This document shows, in pieces, positions 19,360 to 29,365 of a stretch of DNA of 64,000 nucleotides. A program made the translations under genes and the position numbers. How positions within the stretch are numbered: position 1 is the first letter of the stretch; the number at the start of each line of letters is the position of its first letter. Under the pieces are notes generated by a model, which saw nothing but the letters and a program-made list of their open reading frames with translations, searched no databases and was not told the DNA's origin. Origin of the DNA: Cyclobacterium sp. 1_MG-2023 (GTDB taxonomy: Bacteria; Bacteroidota; Bacteroidia; Cytophagales; Cyclobacteriaceae); NCBI RefSeq assembly GCF_030546805.1, contig NZ_JAUOPC010000004.1, positions 248,001 through 312,000 of the forward strand, in the 5' to 3' direction.

Positions 19360-21390
19360 TTACACTTCCAAACCTGCTCTTTTGATGAGTGCATCAGGTT
19401 TTGGGGCTCTTCCCCTAAAACGTTTGTATAAAATTGAAGGATGTTCTTTGCCCCCCATGGATAGGATATTATCTTTAAAAGATTGTGCAGTTTCTTTGTC
19501 GAAAACACCTTTTTCCTGAAATAATTCGAAAGCGTCTGCATCCAATACTTCAGCCCATTTGTAACTGTAATATCCTGCTGCATAACCTCCTTGAAAGATA
19601 TGGGAGAAAGAGGTGCTAATCATGGTGTTTGGGACAGGGTCCAGCAAAGCAGTGGGCTTCATGACCTCATTTTCAAATTCAAATACATCATCAATTGCAT
19701 CAGGTGCAGTGGTGTGGTAGGCCATGTCCAGTTGCCCTAAGCTGATTTGTCTAGCCGTTTGAAAACCTTGATGAAAATTGGCCGCTTTTTTAATGTTTTC
19801 TATATAAGACTTTGGAATGGGTTCTCCTGTTTCATAATGCTTGGCAAACAAGTCAAGACAGGCTTCTTCATAGCACCAATTTTCAAAAATTTGAGAAGGA
19901 AGTTCCACAAAATCCCAATAGACATTTGTGCCGGATAAGGATCCATAAGTGCCTTGAGCCAGCATACCGTGAAGGGCATGACCAAACTCATGAAACAAAG
20001 TGGTGACTTCATTGAAAGTCAGAAGGCTTGGTTTTGTTTTGGTAGGTTTTGTGAAATTACAGACGATAGAGACATGAGGTCGCTTTTCTTTATCTCCTAT
20101 CTTTTTTTGGCCCCTGTATACGGTCATCCATGCGCCATTTCTTTTGCCTGCTCTTGGGAAAAAATCGGCGTAAAACACCGCAAGGTGCGCATCATTTTCA
20201 TCTTTAACCTCATAGGCTTTTACATCAGGGTGGTAAACAGGAATATCTTTGTTTTCCTTAAATGTAATGCCATAAAGTTTTTCTGCGGTTGTGAATACTC
20301 CATCTATGGTGCGGTTTAATTCAAAATAGGGTTTGAGTAACTCGTCATCCACCGCATATTTTTCCATCTTCAATTTTTCAGCATAATAGCTGATATCCCA
20401 TTTAAACAGCTTTTCTATTCCATCGGTTTTTTTGGCAAAGGCTTCCAATTCCTTTAGTTCTGCAAGTGCGCGAGGTTTCGCCTTTTCTAACAATTCATCC
20501 AAAAAATTTAATACTTTTTCTCCATCTTCAGCCATTCTTTCTTCTAGGACAAAATCAGCATAATTGTCATAACCTAAAAGCTTTGCTCTTTCATCCTTTA
20601 GCTTAAGAATGTCTTTGATGATTTGGCGGTTATCCAAATCATCACCTTTTGCCGATTTTGTGTTATAGGCGATATAAATTTCCTTCCTCAGTTCCCTGTT
20701 TTTAGCATAAGTCATGAAAGGAACATAGCTTGGGAAAGCAAGTGTAAAAACCCATTTTCCTTCTTTTCCTTTTTCTTGGGCCGTTTGTGCAGCGGCTTCA
20801 ATCAATCCATCAGGTAAGCCTTCAAGGTCTTTGGCTTCTGAAATAACCAGTTCATATTTATTGGTCTCCTTCAAAACATTTTCTCCGAAATGTAAACCAA
20901 GCTTAGACAATTTCTGGTCAATGGCTCTAAGCCGCTCCTTGTCATCCCCTTTTAAAAGTGCTCCATTTCTTATAAAGGATTTGTAACTTTTTTCCAGAAG
21001 AGTGCTTTGCTCCGAGTTTAATTTTAACTGCTCTCTTTGGTCAAAAACAGCCTTAACTCTGTTGAAAAGGGTTTCATCCAAAAGTATGTCATTGCTGTGC
21101 GCAGACAATAGAGGGGAGATTTCTCTGGCCAACTGTTGTATTTCATCATTGGTTTCAGCGGCATTGATATTGAAAAAAATGGAAGCTGCTCTTGAAAGCT
21201 TTTCACCGGCGTTTTCTAGGGCTACAATGGTGTTTTCAAAATCCGGCGGACTTGAGGTTTTGATCTTTTTTATTTCTTCTTTTACTTCTTCGATACCTTT
21301 TTGAATGGCCGGAAGGAAATGTTCATTTTTAATTTTATCAAATGGAGCCGTTTCAAACGGTGTATTAAATTTTGCCAATAATGGATTCAT
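19360..21390 (-). CDS. M3-family zinc oligopeptidase (Dcp/oligopeptidase A type)
   Basis: This metallopeptidase degrades short peptides, including cleaved signal peptides and cytosolic breakdown products. The zinc motif is FHEFGHALHG about residue 465, with the third ligand Glu in FVELPSQIFENW about 27 residues on, as in family M3. The 676-residue length and helical N-terminal half match peptidyl-dipeptidase Dcp and oligopeptidase A. Bacteroidota members carry either name, and the sequence starts MNPLLAKFNTPFETAPF without a signal peptide, which points to the cytoplasm. It is divergent from the DinB gene, with only 45 bases between. Confidence 0.93.
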   Translation of the reverse strand: MNPLLAKFNTPFETAPFDKIKNEHFLPAIQKGIEEVKEEIKKIKTSSPPDFENTIVALENAGEKLSRAASIFFNINAAETNDEIQQLAREISPLLSAHSNDILLDETLFNRVKAVFDQREQLKLNSEQSTLLEKSYKSFIRNGALLKGDDKERLRAIDQKLSKLGLHFGENVLKETNKYELVISEAKDLEGLPDGLIEAAAQTAQEKGKEGKWVFTLAFPSYVPFMTYAKNRELRKEIYIAYNTKSAKGDDLDNRQIIKDILKLKDERAKLLGYDNYADFVLEERMAEDGEKVLNFLDELLEKAKPRALAELKELEAFAKKTDGIEKLFKWDISYYAEKLKMEKYAVDDELLKPYFELNRTIDGVFTTAEKLYGITFKENKDIPVYHPDVKAYEVKDENDAHLAVFYADFFPRAGKRNGAWMTVYRGQKKIGDKEKRPHVSIVCNFTKPTKTKPSLLTFNEVTTLFHEFGHALHGMLAQGTYGSLSGTNVYWDFVELPSQIFENWCYEEACLDLFAKHYETGEPIPKSYIENIKKAANFHQGFQTARQISLGQLDMAYHTTAPDAIDDVFEFENEVMKPTALLDPVPNTMISTSFSHIFQGGYAAGYYSYKWAEVLDADAFELFQEKGVFDKETAQSFKDNILSMGGKEHPSILYKRFRGRAPKPDALIKRAGLEV

Positions 21391-21435
21391 ATCGAATGAT
21401 TATATTTAAATTTATTCTACAAAATTAACAAAATT

Positions 21436-21969
21436 ATGGAGACTACTAAAGGACCTAAAATTCCCCTGCCGAAAGAGTACCCGCTCTTTTACAAAGGTTA
21501 TATTGATTTGGTTGCTGAAAAGGATTTAAAGACCTTGTCCGTAGCGCAAGAACAATTTGTTAAAAACTTATTCGGTAATTTGACGACTGAGAAAGCTTTG
21601 CTTAGTTACAAAACAAACAAGTGGTCTTTTAATGAATTGTTGGGGCATATTATCGATACCGAGAAAATAATGCATTTCAGAGCCCTGAGTATAAGCCGAG
21701 GTGAAAAAAGTGACTTTCCGGGATTCGATCAAGACAATTATGTCAAAACGGCAGCTTTTAATTCTCAGTCAATAAATGAATTACTTGATACTTTTTTGTT
21801 GCATCGTAAATTGCTTTGGAACTTTATTGAGGCCATTCCGGAGGATCAAATCCATAATATTGGCTCTGTGGACGCTAAACCTATGCCGCTAAGCGCTCTC
21901 CTACATATCATTTTTGGGCATATGGAACACCATATATCCATTATCAAAAAATATTATCTGTCATTGTAA
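21436..21969 (+). CDS. DinB-like four-helix metalloprotein
   Basis: The 177-residue cytoplasmic protein has the DinB/YfiT-like pattern. SFNELLGHIIDTEKIMHFRA supplies the first His, and ALLHIIFGHMEHHISIIKKYY near the C-terminus supplies the second cluster. This spacing of His residues binds a divalent metal in the DinB_2 superfamily. Members are thiol transferases or have unknown functions, often related to stress. It probably shares a transcript with the thioredoxin gene 84 bases downstream, which would fit a thiol-dependent activity, but that is inference. Confidence 0.85.
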   Translation: METTKGPKIPLPKEYPLFYKGYIDLVAEKDLKTLSVAQEQFVKNLFGNLTTEKALLSYKTNKWSFNELLGHIIDTEKIMHFRALSISRGEKSDFPGFDQDNYVKTAAFNSQSINELLDTFLLHRKLLWNFIEAIPEDQIHNIGSVDAKPMPLSALLHIIFGHMEHHISIIKKYYLSL

Positions 21970-22053
21970 GGGTTGGCTTTTACTTTGTGAGGTATATCAC
22001 TGATGTTTTCCTATGAAAACAATAATTTTGTTTTAGATTTAAAGCTTACAAAT

Positions 22054-22371
22054 ATGGCAAAGGGAAAGAGTTTTTCAGAAATAATCAAAGGTGATCAACC
22101 TGTATTGGTGGACTTTTACGCCACTTGGTGTGGTCCTTGCAAAATGATGCAGCCCATACTTACAGAAACGGCCGGGAAAATAGGAGGAAAAGCAAAGATT
22201 ATAAAAATTGATGTTGATAAAAACCCGATGGCCGCCAGTAGGTTTCAAGTAAAAAGCGTTCCTACACTGATATTGTTCCAAAAAGGTAAGGTGGTGTGGA
22301 GAAAAGCCGGGGTAGTGCAAAGCCATCAATTGGTTGATATAATCAACAAACAAGCAGGAATACCTACTTAA
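22054..22371 (+). CDS. trxA: Thioredoxin
   Basis: This is a small cytoplasmic disulfide reductant of about 105 residues. The start at 22054 (MAKGKSFSEIIKG) gives the usual thioredoxin length. A longer frame from 22003 would add 17 residues that are not part of the fold. The redox site is ATWCGPCKMM, and the cis-proline loop is SVPTLILF. It follows the DinB gene on the same strand. It ends 12 bases before the convergent DUF4442 gene. Confidence 0.94.
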   Translation: MAKGKSFSEIIKGDQPVLVDFYATWCGPCKMMQPILTETAGKIGGKAKIIKIDVDKNPMAASRFQVKSVPTLILFQKGKVVWRKAGVVQSHQLVDIINKQAGIPT

Positions 22372-22383
22372 TAAGTTAAAGTA

Positions 22384-22863
22384 CTATTTCCTTTTAAAGG
22401 ACCAGGTAATCTCAAATTTGGCCACGATTTCATTATGGGAGTCGTGGCCATGAATTGTTGTTTTGAGCGTGGCGATATCCCCTTGCTTGCTAAGAGCGGC
22501 AAGGGTCTCTTTAATCCGCCGGCCATCTTCACATTTCATTAAGATAGGGTTGCTGGCTTTTTTGAGGAATTGTGCATTCATGTCAACCACAAGCATAGAG
22601 AAATTGCCATTTCCTGCCAAATGCAATTTGCAAAGTAAACCGGAAGAAAGTTCTGCTGCTCCACACAAAGCTGCGAAGTATATGGATTTAAATGGGTTTT
22701 TTGTTCGCCAATTAAATGGTAAGGTAGTATGACAGGAATCCAAGTTAATATCCTTCACGCGTATACCCCAAAAAATAATTGAAGGTAGATTCTTTAGCAT
22801 GTACCCAAAAAATGAAAAAGATTGGGTGACCAAACGGGCAAAGGACTGTTGATGCTTGTTCAT
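22384..22863 (-). CDS. DUF4442 hotdog-fold protein
   Basis: The ATG at 22863 (MNKHQQSFARLVTQSF) is preferred over two upstream starts that add a poor leader. The 159-residue protein has FKSIYFAALCGAAELSSGLL followed by a beta-rich half with DMNAQFLKKA. This is the pattern of DUF4442, a family with the hotdog thioesterase fold related to PaaI. Members are thought to act on acyl-CoA or acyl-ACP thioesters. No biochemical role is established. It is probably cytoplasmic and monocistronic. Confidence 0.78.
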   Translation of the reverse strand: MNKHQQSFARLVTQSFSFFGYMLKNLPSIIFWGIRVKDINLDSCHTTLPFNWRTKNPFKSIYFAALCGAAELSSGLLCKLHLAGNGNFSMLVVDMNAQFLKKASNPILMKCEDGRRIKETLAALSKQGDIATLKTTIHGHDSHNEIVAKFEITWSFKRK

Positions 22864-23181
22864 GGTCTTTAATTTAAGCATATAAAGTGAACTATATAGC
22901 AACGGAGTTAAATTTTAATTGTTTAATTAACAATTAATCCAGGAGAGAAATATGCAGGGCAGTTCTTTATTTAAGTGGAGAAAAATGAATTGATTAAAAC
23001 CTCAGCAAATTGTCTTTCCAAAAAAGGAGATAAGCCGAGGTTTCTAACAATTAAGTCCATACACAGGAACCAAAAAAAGTGCAAGTTTTCGAACAAAGTG
23101 CCTATTTTTGAACTTTATAATTTATCTGGCACCTTTTTTGGAGCTTATGTAATTGTTATCTTGATCTGAAATTTATTACAC

Positions 23182-23982
23182 ATGAAAAAAATATTAACAC
23201 TTCTTTTTGTAGGCCTCATTGTTTATGGTTGTGCAACTGTTCCATTGAGTGGAAGAAAGCAGCTTAGCATTGTAAGCAATTCTGAGGTTTTGCCTTTGGC
23301 TTACGATCAGTACGGACAGGTATTAAAAGAAAGCAAGGTGCTTACCAATACCAAAGAAGGGCAGCAGGTAGTGAATGTAGGCAACCGGATAGCAAATGCA
23401 GTAGATACCTATTTGAAAGATAATGGCTATTCTTCAATAACAGAGGGTTTCGAATGGGACTTTAACCTTTTGGAGAGCGATCAGGTGAATGCTTGGTGTA
23501 TGCCCGGAGGAAAAGTGGCCTTTTATACAGGTATTCTTCCCATTTGTGAAGATGAGACGGGTATTGCCGTGGTGATGGGCCATGAGGTGGCACATGCCAT
23601 TGCAAGTCATGCCAGGGAAAGAATGTCTCAAGGATTGGTCGCCAATGGTTTAATTGGTGGGCTGCAGGTGGCCATGGGCGAAGATCCAAGCTTAACTGAA
23701 ACCATATTTTTGCAAGCAGTGGGAATCGGTGGTCAAGTTGGAATGTTGAAATTTGGAAGGGATCAAGAGCTGGAGGCAGATCAGCTGGGTTTGATTTTTA
23801 TGTCTATTGCAGGATATGACCCTAGAGAAGCCCCTGATTTTTGGGAAAGAATGAATGCTCAATCTGATGCATCTTCCAGACCGCCTGAGTTTTTATCCAC
23901 TCACCCTGGTCCGGAAAAACGAATAGCTAAACTGAATAGTCAGATGGATGAAGCTTTAAAGTATTATAACAAAGAGAAATAA
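23182..23982 (+). CDS. M48-family lipoprotein metalloprotease (BepA/LoiP-like)
   Basis: This zinc protease faces the periplasm and belongs to the group that handles outer-membrane protein quality control. The lipobox LIVYGCATV places the lipidated Cys at residue 17. The catalytic HEVAHAIASH lies near residue 134, and the third zinc ligand is Glu in QELEADQLGL about 60 residues later. The sequence ends soon after STHPGPEKRI, with no TPR domain, so it resembles LoiP/YggG more than BepA. It has its own terminator. The 318-base gap on its left contains no supported gene apart from the DUF4442 leader. Confidence 0.9.
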   Translation: MKKILTLLFVGLIVYGCATVPLSGRKQLSIVSNSEVLPLAYDQYGQVLKESKVLTNTKEGQQVVNVGNRIANAVDTYLKDNGYSSITEGFEWDFNLLESDQVNAWCMPGGKVAFYTGILPICEDETGIAVVMGHEVAHAIASHARERMSQGLVANGLIGGLQVAMGEDPSLTETIFLQAVGIGGQVGMLKFGRDQELEADQLGLIFMSIAGYDPREAPDFWERMNAQSDASSRPPEFLSTHPGPEKRIAKLNSQMDEALKYYNKEK

Positions 23983-23990
23983 AATTGTAA

Positions 23991-24022
23991 AACCTCTCTA
24001 AATCATTAGAGAGGTTTTTTTA
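23991..24022 (+). terminator. Rho-independent terminator after M48 gene
   Basis: AACCTCTCTA (23991-24000) pairs with TAGAGAGGTT (24007-24016), followed by T residues. It sits 8 bases after the M48 stop and directly before the convergent GH31 stop. Confidence 0.9.
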
Positions 24023-24029
24023 TGCCCTA

Positions 24030-26444
24030 TTAGTTCAAATGAATGCATCTGCTTTCTTTACCCTCAAGGCTTATAGAAAATCCCGAGACATTTTGACAGA
24101 TTTTAAATGCGTGGTCAGCCTCAGGTAAGGGGTCATATTCTGAGATTTCATCCAAGAAAGCCACATTCTTATGGCTTATTTCAATCCTTTTCTTTTCTAA
24201 GCTCGCCTTATGAAGCTGCATTCCATGGAAGAAAAAATTGGCAGTATGGTATTCACTCTCATAATTAGCTACAATTTTCTCAATGCTTAGTTTGTTTGTG
24301 GTGAAGTCCATTCGGATCAGAGTTTTGGAAAAAGATGATTTTTGGTAGGCTGTGCTTTTTCCATCATCTTCAAAAATTAATTGTTCGGATAGGCCCATTC
24401 CTTTGTAAATGTGTATGTTTATCTGACCATCTTTAACGTCTTCAGTATGGTTTTTTACAGATTGCATGGGTAGAATCGCCCCGGCTTTAACAAATACCGG
24501 GAGGTATTCAATAGGGCATTCCCAAAGCAATTCTTGATTCCCATTTAACTTTTCTCCAGTAAAAAAATGATACCATGTTCCTTCTGGCAAGTAGATTTTA
24601 GTAATTTCCTTGTAGCTTTCCACTGCGGTCACCAATAGATGTTCGCAAAATAGGTATTGGTTTTCAAAAGCGCCATGGTAGACTTTGTCGTCAAAGGAAT
24701 AATCAATAGAAAGGCTTTTACTAAGAGGAATGCCCGATTCATAACTCCTGTAGAAAGCGGTATAAATTAAAGGCAATAGTTTGTATCTCAACCGGATATA
24801 ATTCTTGGAAATTTGTTCCACTTCTTCACCAAAAGCCCAAGGTTCTGAGGCATTGCTATTGATCATGGTATGTGCCCGAAACAAAGGGCAGAAGGTAGCT
24901 ATTGCTATCCATCGAGCGAATAATTTTGGTTGGGTGTTGCCAACAAATCCTCCGATATCGTATCCTGCAAAGGAAATACCCCCTAAGCCCAGGCTATTTA
25001 CCAGCCTTACGCCGGCCAGCATATGTTCATCACTGGCCACATTGTCTCCTGTCCAGACCGCTGCATAGCGTTGTATGCCTGCAAAGCCGGAACGGGTCAA
25101 AACAAAAGGTCTTTTACCTTGGTGATAGTTGGCTAGCCCATTATTCGTACTTCTTGCCATCTGTAAGCCATATACATTTCTACTTTTTTTGTGGCTGGCA
25201 ATCTGTCCTTCATAATTAAACTGAACGAGGTCAGGGATGGTTTGGCCCCAGGTTGCCGGCTCATTCATGTCTGTCCAAAAACCATCTACCCCGGCCTGTA
25301 AATAAAAATTTAACTTTTCTGCCCACCATTCTCTTGTTTCAGGCTTAGTGAAATCCGGAAAGGCACACCAGCCCGGCCACACCTGTCCCTCATAATTTTT
25401 TCCATCGGGATATTTTATAAACAACTGTTGTTCATTTCCTTCTGTATAAGGAAGGTAGTCCTCGTCTACCTTTATACCCGGATCCAGTATGACCACCACT
25501 TTAAACCCTAAATCCTTAAGGTGTTTGATCAGTTCAGTGGGTTTCTCAAATCGCTTTTTATCGAAAGTAAAAACCTTGCATTCTTCCATATGGTGAATGT
25601 CCAGATAAATGGTGTCAGCGGGGATTTCTTTTTCTCGAAAGGTTTTGGCCAAGCGGATAACCTCTTTGTCAGGATAATAGGAGTACCGGCATTGCTGATA
25701 GCCCAAAGCCCACTTAGGAGGCATTGGGGTTTTGCCTGTCAATGTGGTGTAGGCTGAAATGATTCCCCCAACATCCTTTTCATGGATAAAATAATAGTCC
25801 AGATCCCCATCCTCTGCGGTGAAATAGGAAAAGCGATTGTTTCCGGCACCAAAATTAAAAGTACTTTTATGGCTGTTGTCAAAGAAGATACCATAACAAT
25901 TATCATGGTGTAAGCCTATATAAAAGGGAAGGGATAAGTACAAAGGGTCGGCATTGGTTCCATAGCCAAAATAATCTGTGTTCCAGTTGGTATAGGTTTG
26001 ACCATACCGGTTCAAACCACCTGTTTTTTCTCCTAAACCGATGAATTTCTCCCATTGCTTAAGTTTCTTATAACAACTTACTGCTGTGCCTTGCCAATTG
26101 ACACCAAAAAGTTCAGCGTCCTCACTAAGGGTAGTTCCCGAGATGTTTTTAAAGATTAACCTGAAATTATTTTTTTCAAGTATTAATTCTATCTTTTTTG
26201 TTTTTAAAATGTAGTAGTCATTTTTTTCTTTCCAAGAAAATTTAACCTCATCAGGAGAAGCAATGACACTGTAAGGGTTTGGGCTAAATTTATCCTTAAG
26301 TGAAACTTGGACTCGGATAGTGGTTTCATTGTAAACTGATACCTTAAAAGAACAATTTTCAGTTTTTCCGGAAACTCCTGTACTTGAAAGCTTTTCATTG
26401 GTGATTTGACCGGGTACTAAAAAATTAGATTTATTGCTGTTCAT
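24030..26444 (-). CDS. Alpha-glucosidase/alpha-xylosidase, GH31
   Basis: This GH31 retaining exo-hydrolase has 804 residues. The nucleophile is Asp in GFWTDMNEPATWG (about residue 392) and the acid/base lies in WTGDNVASDEHM (about residue 468). The N-terminal galactose mutarotase-like domain and C-terminal beta domains account for the length. There is no signal peptide (start MNSNKSNFLVPGQITNEK), so it should act in the cytoplasm on imported alpha-linked oligosaccharides or maltose. Substrate preference within GH31 (glucosidase versus xylosidase) cannot be told by eye. It is monocistronic and convergent with the M48 gene. Confidence 0.95.
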   Translation of the reverse strand: MNSNKSNFLVPGQITNEKLSSTGVSGKTENCSFKVSVYNETTIRVQVSLKDKFSPNPYSVIASPDEVKFSWKEKNDYYILKTKKIELILEKNNFRLIFKNISGTTLSEDAELFGVNWQGTAVSCYKKLKQWEKFIGLGEKTGGLNRYGQTYTNWNTDYFGYGTNADPLYLSLPFYIGLHHDNCYGIFFDNSHKSTFNFGAGNNRFSYFTAEDGDLDYYFIHEKDVGGIISAYTTLTGKTPMPPKWALGYQQCRYSYYPDKEVIRLAKTFREKEIPADTIYLDIHHMEECKVFTFDKKRFEKPTELIKHLKDLGFKVVVILDPGIKVDEDYLPYTEGNEQQLFIKYPDGKNYEGQVWPGWCAFPDFTKPETREWWAEKLNFYLQAGVDGFWTDMNEPATWGQTIPDLVQFNYEGQIASHKKSRNVYGLQMARSTNNGLANYHQGKRPFVLTRSGFAGIQRYAAVWTGDNVASDEHMLAGVRLVNSLGLGGISFAGYDIGGFVGNTQPKLFARWIAIATFCPLFRAHTMINSNASEPWAFGEEVEQISKNYIRLRYKLLPLIYTAFYRSYESGIPLSKSLSIDYSFDDKVYHGAFENQYLFCEHLLVTAVESYKEITKIYLPEGTWYHFFTGEKLNGNQELLWECPIEYLPVFVKAGAILPMQSVKNHTEDVKDGQINIHIYKGMGLSEQLIFEDDGKSTAYQKSSFSKTLIRMDFTTNKLSIEKIVANYESEYHTANFFFHGMQLHKASLEKKRIEISHKNVAFLDEISEYDPLPEADHAFKICQNVSGFSISLEGKESRCIHLN

Positions 26445-26570
26445 AGATCTGAAACTTTGTTTGCTTCAATTAGAACAATTTTAACCTAAGATAAAAATGT
26501 ATGGCAGTTGTTTATAAAACCCAACCTAAATTCTATGAAAATCAGATTATTAAGCTTTATAATAAAATGG

Positions 26571-26607
26571 TTGACAAAAAAAATGGTATTGGGTGAAACC
26601 CAATACC
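26571..26607 (-). terminator. Rho-independent terminator for the minus-strand gene at 26646
   Basis: GGTATTGGGT (26585-26594) and ACCCAATACC (26598-26607) form a 10-bp stem with a 3-base loop. On the minus strand it is followed by a long U-run, read from the A-run at 26575-26583. It serves the 119-aa gene just upstream on that strand. Confidence 0.9.
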
Positions 26608-26645
26608 TTTAACCTTAAATCAAAAATCTAAATCAATTAAAAAAT

Positions 26646-27005
26646 TCAATTTTCTTTGGCCTTCACAAGCCGTTTCACTAAATATTGTTTGGGCTCAGGA
26701 AGCCTAATGTCTTTATTGGGCACAATAGCTGATTTTGGAGGAAGTGTGATTTTAATGATTTTAAAATCCCTATAGTTTCCCATTGGTGCAACCATAGTCG
26801 GTGATCTTTCAAATGCTAAATCCCCCTCATTGCTAGTCGTGACAGAAACCTTGTCAGGATCAAATGCATCAAGCTGCATGGATTCAAATTCTTGGAAATG
26901 GTAGGTTTTGTCCCTAGTCTGCCTTTCTATTTCAGGAAGATCTTGTGCATACAATCCAACGGTAATAAGCGAAAAACAGAAAATGAATAAAGTGGCTACT
27001 CTCAT
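26646..27005 (-). CDS. Small exported protein of unknown function
   Basis: With the start at 27005 the product is MRVATLFIFCFSLITVGLYA then QDLPEIERQ, a good signal peptide and about 100 mature residues. The longer frame from 27068 has an unlikely leader. The mature part contains repeated acidic/proline segments such as FDPDKVSVTTSNEGD and IVPNKDIRLPEPKQYLV, with no cysteines. I recognise no family. It is probably periplasmic. It has a strong terminator of its own and lies between GH31 and the M1 peptidase without obvious linkage to either. Confidence 0.6.
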   Translation of the reverse strand: MRVATLFIFCFSLITVGLYAQDLPEIERQTRDKTYHFQEFESMQLDAFDPDKVSVTTSNEGDLAFERSPTMVAPMGNYRDFKIIKITLPPKSAIVPNKDIRLPEPKQYLVKRLVKAKEN

Positions 27006-27228
27006 GTCTAGATGTTTAATGGTTACTAATCCTTTCATAAGGTAGATATATAATGATAAAAATCCCAATGATTAAAAGAAAAAATTACAAATTTTATTTA
27101 TGTGATCGGTTTTTTAAGGTGTTGAAGGATTGTTGGTGTGGATGAAAGGGATTGCTGTTTTCTGGTCCGGTCTGTTGAAGGGGGTTGAAACCTTCCATCT
27201 AAAAATAGTGAATTCCAAGTTTTTAGCT

Positions 27229-27267
27229 AAAAAAAAGCCCTCAAAAAGTGGTAAACTTGATGAGGGC
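27229..27267 (-). terminator. Rho-independent terminator after the M1 peptidase gene
   Basis: GCCCTCA (27237-27243) pairs with TGAGGGC (27261-27267), with an inner AAGT/ACTT pairing. On the minus strand a U-run follows, from the A-run at 27229-27236. It lies just past the stop at 27290. Confidence 0.85.
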
Positions 27268-27289
27268 CTAATTAATCTATTGTACAAAC

Positions 27290-29158
27290 TTACTTGGCTG
27301 TTGTCCATAGGTTGTTGGACTTGTCAATATCAGCCATTCGCTCTGAAGGGTCAATTTGAATGGATGCCACTTTTGATGAGGATTGGTCAATACTAATTTC
27401 TATGGTTTCGTTTGTCCAGGGCCATCGGCTTGTCTTTACTCTTTCAGGCAAATCGCTTTCCGCTACTTTGCCACCGCGCATAATCGCCAATGGAAAATAA
27501 TAACTTTCTTTTTCACCATTTTCATAGGTCACAACAAGGTCTATTGGCATAGGCATTAGACCTTTTCTTTTCAGCACCACGGCCAGGTCATTTTCTTTTT
27601 CGGTTACTGTGGAGATGGCATAATCAATTGTTTTGGTAGAGTTGACCCAATATTCCTTGTACCAGTCCAGCTCAATCCCGCTCTCTTTTTCCATGATTCG
27701 GATAAAATCATTTACGTTGGGATGTTTGAATTTCCAGGCTTCCCAATACCTTAACATGGCCTTGTTTCTGGTTTCTTCACCAATAATATAACCCAATTGG
27801 GCTAAAAATAATGCTCCCTTGGAATAAGAAGCATTGCCATAAGCCGCATTGGTATGAAAATGATCTGAATGGGTAGAAAGTGGCTCTTCAAGACCGGATT
27901 CGACTAGTCTTTCGTAACCTATATATGCTCCTATTAAAGGCGTTTCTTTCAATGGGCCTTTGGCAGAAGGTTTAAGGTAATTAGCGGCCATACTCAGGGT
28001 ACTTGCATAGGTAGTAAATCCTTCGTCCATCCAAGGATAAAGGGATTCATTAGAGGCCAATACCCCTTGGAACCAACTGTGAGCCAATTCATGCATCATT
28101 ACTCCCACCAAGCTGCCCATTGATCTGTGGCCTGTTATTAAAGTTGCCATGGGATATTCCATGCCCCCATCACCACCTTGGATGACAGAATATTGCTTGT
28201 AAGGGTAGGCTCCATATCTTTCACTCAAATAAGCCATGGTTTTGGCCGTATACTCCTTAAGTTTTGGCCAGTTGTTTTTTGTTTCCTTGCTTTTGACATA
28301 GAGGTGATGTAGTGTAATACCATCCTCTGTCACCAATTTCTCATGGGTATAATTTGGATCTGCTGCCCACATGAAATCATGAACCTTTGGGGCATAAAAA
28401 TGCCAGGTATGGGAACCTCCGGAAGGTTTCTTTACCACTACACCTTCGTCTTCGTAACCATATCCTATCTCATTGTTATTTTGAAGGTAGCCGGTTCCTC
28501 CAAGGATATAAGATTTATCAATGGTGATTTTTACATCAAAATCTCCCCAAATCCCGTAAAACTCCCTTCCGATATAAGGATTTGCGTGCCAACCTTGTTC
28601 ATCATAATTGGCCAGCTTAGGATACCATTGTGACATGGAATACCTAATGCCCTCTGCATTGTCTCTTCCCGCTCTACGGATTTGAAGGGGCACTTGTGCT
28701 TTAAATTCGCTTTCTAATAGTACCGTACTATGTGGCAATATGGGTTCCGGTAACTTCACTTCCAGTATGGTTCCTACCTCTTCCATCTCAACCTCCTGTC
28801 CGTTTAATAACAAGGATTCCACATGGATAAAACCGATTTCCTCTGGCGAGAGCTTGGATATTCTATCCCCAACTCGCCTGTCAGGGTCTGAAATGGACCT
28901 TGAGCGAACATCCATCATGCTATTCGGCTGAAAAGCATTGTAATAAAGGTGAAAAAAGAGTTGATTGAGTGTGTCCGGAGAATTATTGCTATAGGCAATG
29001 GTTTGCTTTCCCGTATATTGATTGGTTTTTACATCCATTTCAATATCCATTTGATAACTTACCGATTGCTGCCACCTTTGGGATTGGGCAAAAATTTCTT
29101 GGTCGAATAAGAAATGGATACTCATGACTGCAAGAAAAAGTACCGTGATTTTTTTCAT
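27290..29158 (-). CDS. M1-family zinc aminopeptidase, secreted
   Basis: This gluzincin has 622 residues. A signal peptide (MKKITVLFLAVMSIHFLF through EIFAQ) exports it. The catalytic signature HELAHSWFQG is followed 18 residues on by the third zinc ligand Glu in WMDEGFTTYA, as in M1 enzymes. A GxMEN exopeptidase motif is represented by GDGGMEYPMATL, with Tyr for Asn, which differs from leukotriene A4 hydrolase-type enzymes but occurs in Bacteroidota relatives. It probably trims peptides in the periplasm for amino-acid uptake. It is divergent from the MMPL transporter gene across 207 bases with no other gene. Confidence 0.92.
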   Translation of the reverse strand: MKKITVLFLAVMSIHFLFDQEIFAQSQRWQQSVSYQMDIEMDVKTNQYTGKQTIAYSNNSPDTLNQLFFHLYYNAFQPNSMMDVRSRSISDPDRRVGDRISKLSPEEIGFIHVESLLLNGQEVEMEEVGTILEVKLPEPILPHSTVLLESEFKAQVPLQIRRAGRDNAEGIRYSMSQWYPKLANYDEQGWHANPYIGREFYGIWGDFDVKITIDKSYILGGTGYLQNNNEIGYGYEDEGVVVKKPSGGSHTWHFYAPKVHDFMWAADPNYTHEKLVTEDGITLHHLYVKSKETKNNWPKLKEYTAKTMAYLSERYGAYPYKQYSVIQGGDGGMEYPMATLITGHRSMGSLVGVMMHELAHSWFQGVLASNESLYPWMDEGFTTYASTLSMAANYLKPSAKGPLKETPLIGAYIGYERLVESGLEEPLSTHSDHFHTNAAYGNASYSKGALFLAQLGYIIGEETRNKAMLRYWEAWKFKHPNVNDFIRIMEKESGIELDWYKEYWVNSTKTIDYAISTVTEKENDLAVVLKRKGLMPMPIDLVVTYENGEKESYYFPLAIMRGGKVAESDLPERVKTSRWPWTNETIEISIDQSSSKVASIQIDPSERMADIDKSNNLWTTAK

Positions 29159-29365
29159 GTGTGCCTAATTTTTGGCCCTAAATTATGGTAAATTATGCAA
29201 GCTGCCAAAACCTTTGATCAACGCAGCTGTTTTAATGGACAATAATAAAGAATTGAATACATCAGCTAAAAAATATTATCCTAAGTTTACTTTTTCTTCT
29301 TTCTAAGCTGAAAAATATAAAGATGGAAAGTTTTAATCGTGTCTTAAGACTAAACAGCGCAAATA

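Noticed and set aside
22975-23169. A 64-aa frame before the M48 gene
   Set aside because: It lies in the leader of the M48 gene, has no recognisable features, and is likely chance.
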